64,000 bases of DNA from Flavobacteriaceae bacterium EG-1 (lineage in GTDB: Bacteria > Bacteroidota > Bacteroidia > Flavobacteriales > Flavobacteriaceae), in assembly GCF_009649685.1 (NCBI RefSeq), contig NZ_WJPK01000001.1:252760-316759 (forward strand), in the 5' to 3' direction. The notes beneath the pieces are model-generated. The model searched no databases, was not told where the DNA came from, and saw only the letters and a program-made list of their open reading frames with translations. Position 1 is the first letter of the stretch. The number at the start of each line of letters is the position of its first letter. Position numbers and translations under genes: made by a program. Shown piece after piece: positions 63,729 to 64,000 of this stretch.

Positions 63729-64000
63729 TTAATTATAACCTTTTATAATTGACTTGGAATGCTTGTAGCACCTTTTGAAATCTTTTATTATAAGCATTGG
63801 ATCAGAAAATTTTGAAGTTCTCTTATTTGCCGAATATAAAGCGGTCTCATAGACCGTTAGATATTTGTCATAAGCCTTTTTAATATTGAAAAATTCATCA
63901 AATAAATTTTTTAAATACTAGAAATTTGGTTGTAATATTCTTTTTCATTTATAACTTTTAAAACTAAATCTAGATTGTTTTCAAGGTCAAACTTGCTTGC
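63729..64000 (-). pseudogene. C-terminal piece of a GT4-like glycosyltransferase, frameshifted, running off the window
   Basis: On the minus strand from the right edge, one frame reads ASKFDLENNLDLVLKVINEK then EYYNQISSI and stops at TAA (63912-63914). From about 63913 the frame one base off reads KNLFDEFFNIKKAYDKYLTV and goes on to YETALYSANKRTSK, with a stop at 63729-63731. Joined, they look like the helical end of a GT4 enzyme, where FxxxKxxxxYxxxYE is typical. The second frame is closed by TAG (63919-63921), so the change of frame must fall within a few bases of a T/A homopolymer. This is a 1-nt deletion, either real or a sequencing error. It fits the polysaccharide cluster. The domain call is modest, as only the tail is visible. 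Confidence 0.6.

Noticed and set aside
63842-63856. Hairpin CGGTCT-CAT-AGACCG as a terminator
   Set aside because: It sits inside the glycosyltransferase tail reading frame and has no T run on either side.
63912-63921. Programmed -1 ribosomal frameshift in the edge gene
   Set aside because: TTTAAAA is present but not in the phase required of an X-XXY-YYZ slippery site; an indel explains the data more simply.

Overview
The window looks like the chromosome of a marine-type Flavobacteriaceae (phylum Bacteroidota). The evidence is an AT-rich sequence, a SusC/SusD pair, a type IX secretion (T9SS) C-terminal signal on a giant cell-surface protein, a bacillithiol synthase (BshA), short leaders with little Shine-Dalgarno sequence, and several matches to the Bacteroidota -7 promoter box TAnnTTTG. 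I saw no rRNA, tRNA, CRISPR array, transposase or phage gene.

Positions 1-9.3 kb hold a peptidoglycan amino-sugar recycling block. On the minus strand it runs NagB fused to a PIG-L-like deacetylase, a DigH/GHL10 lipoprotein, an AmpG-like permease, a NagZ-like GH3 and AnmK. Divergently it carries a DeoR-type regulator and MurQ. Together these cover uptake and conversion of denuded glycan pieces to fructose-6-phosphate. The intergenic region holds a perfect 20-bp direct repeat at 22-bp spacing, a good operator candidate. Related genes lie further along: PfkA and GapA (40.3-42.3 kb), a BadF-type sugar kinase (42.4 kb), a zinc amidase (46.5 kb) and an exported GH3/beta-lactamase fusion (51.9 kb).

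Positions 9.3-30.6 kb are accessory. They hold a small cytochrome c and a PQQ-type sugar dehydrogenase, an 8.5-kb gene for a 2832-residue SprB-repeat T9SS protein, an esterase, a sulfatase, a large VCBS/ASPIC-UnbV lipoprotein and a SusD/SusC pair. The last four resemble a small uptake locus for a sulfated or esterified glycan.

Positions 30.9-57.9 kb are mostly core: a THUMP-like methyltransferase, an AI-2E family permease, a DUF4159 protein, RsmE, TsaD, TamB, PfkA-GapA, a BadF kinase, RidA, LptD, an amidase, MlaD, a two-gene membrane Fe-S oxidoreductase resembling a split ETF:menaquinone oxidoreductase, a conserved small protein, the GH3/beta-lactamase fusion, BshA with a lipoprotein, and an OmpA-family protein. 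Several of these genes use TTG or GTG starts.

Positions 58.0-64.0 kb are the distal part of a surface-polysaccharide cluster on the minus strand: Gmd, Fcl, a sugar-phosphate transferase, a GT2, an ATP-grasp enzyme and a HAD phosphatase. At the right edge there is a previously uncalled, apparently frameshifted C-terminal piece of a GT4-like glycosyltransferase. The most interesting items are the recycling regulon with its fused NagB and operator-like repeats, the orphan SprB-like giant protein, the ATP-grasp/HAD pair and the edge pseudogene.
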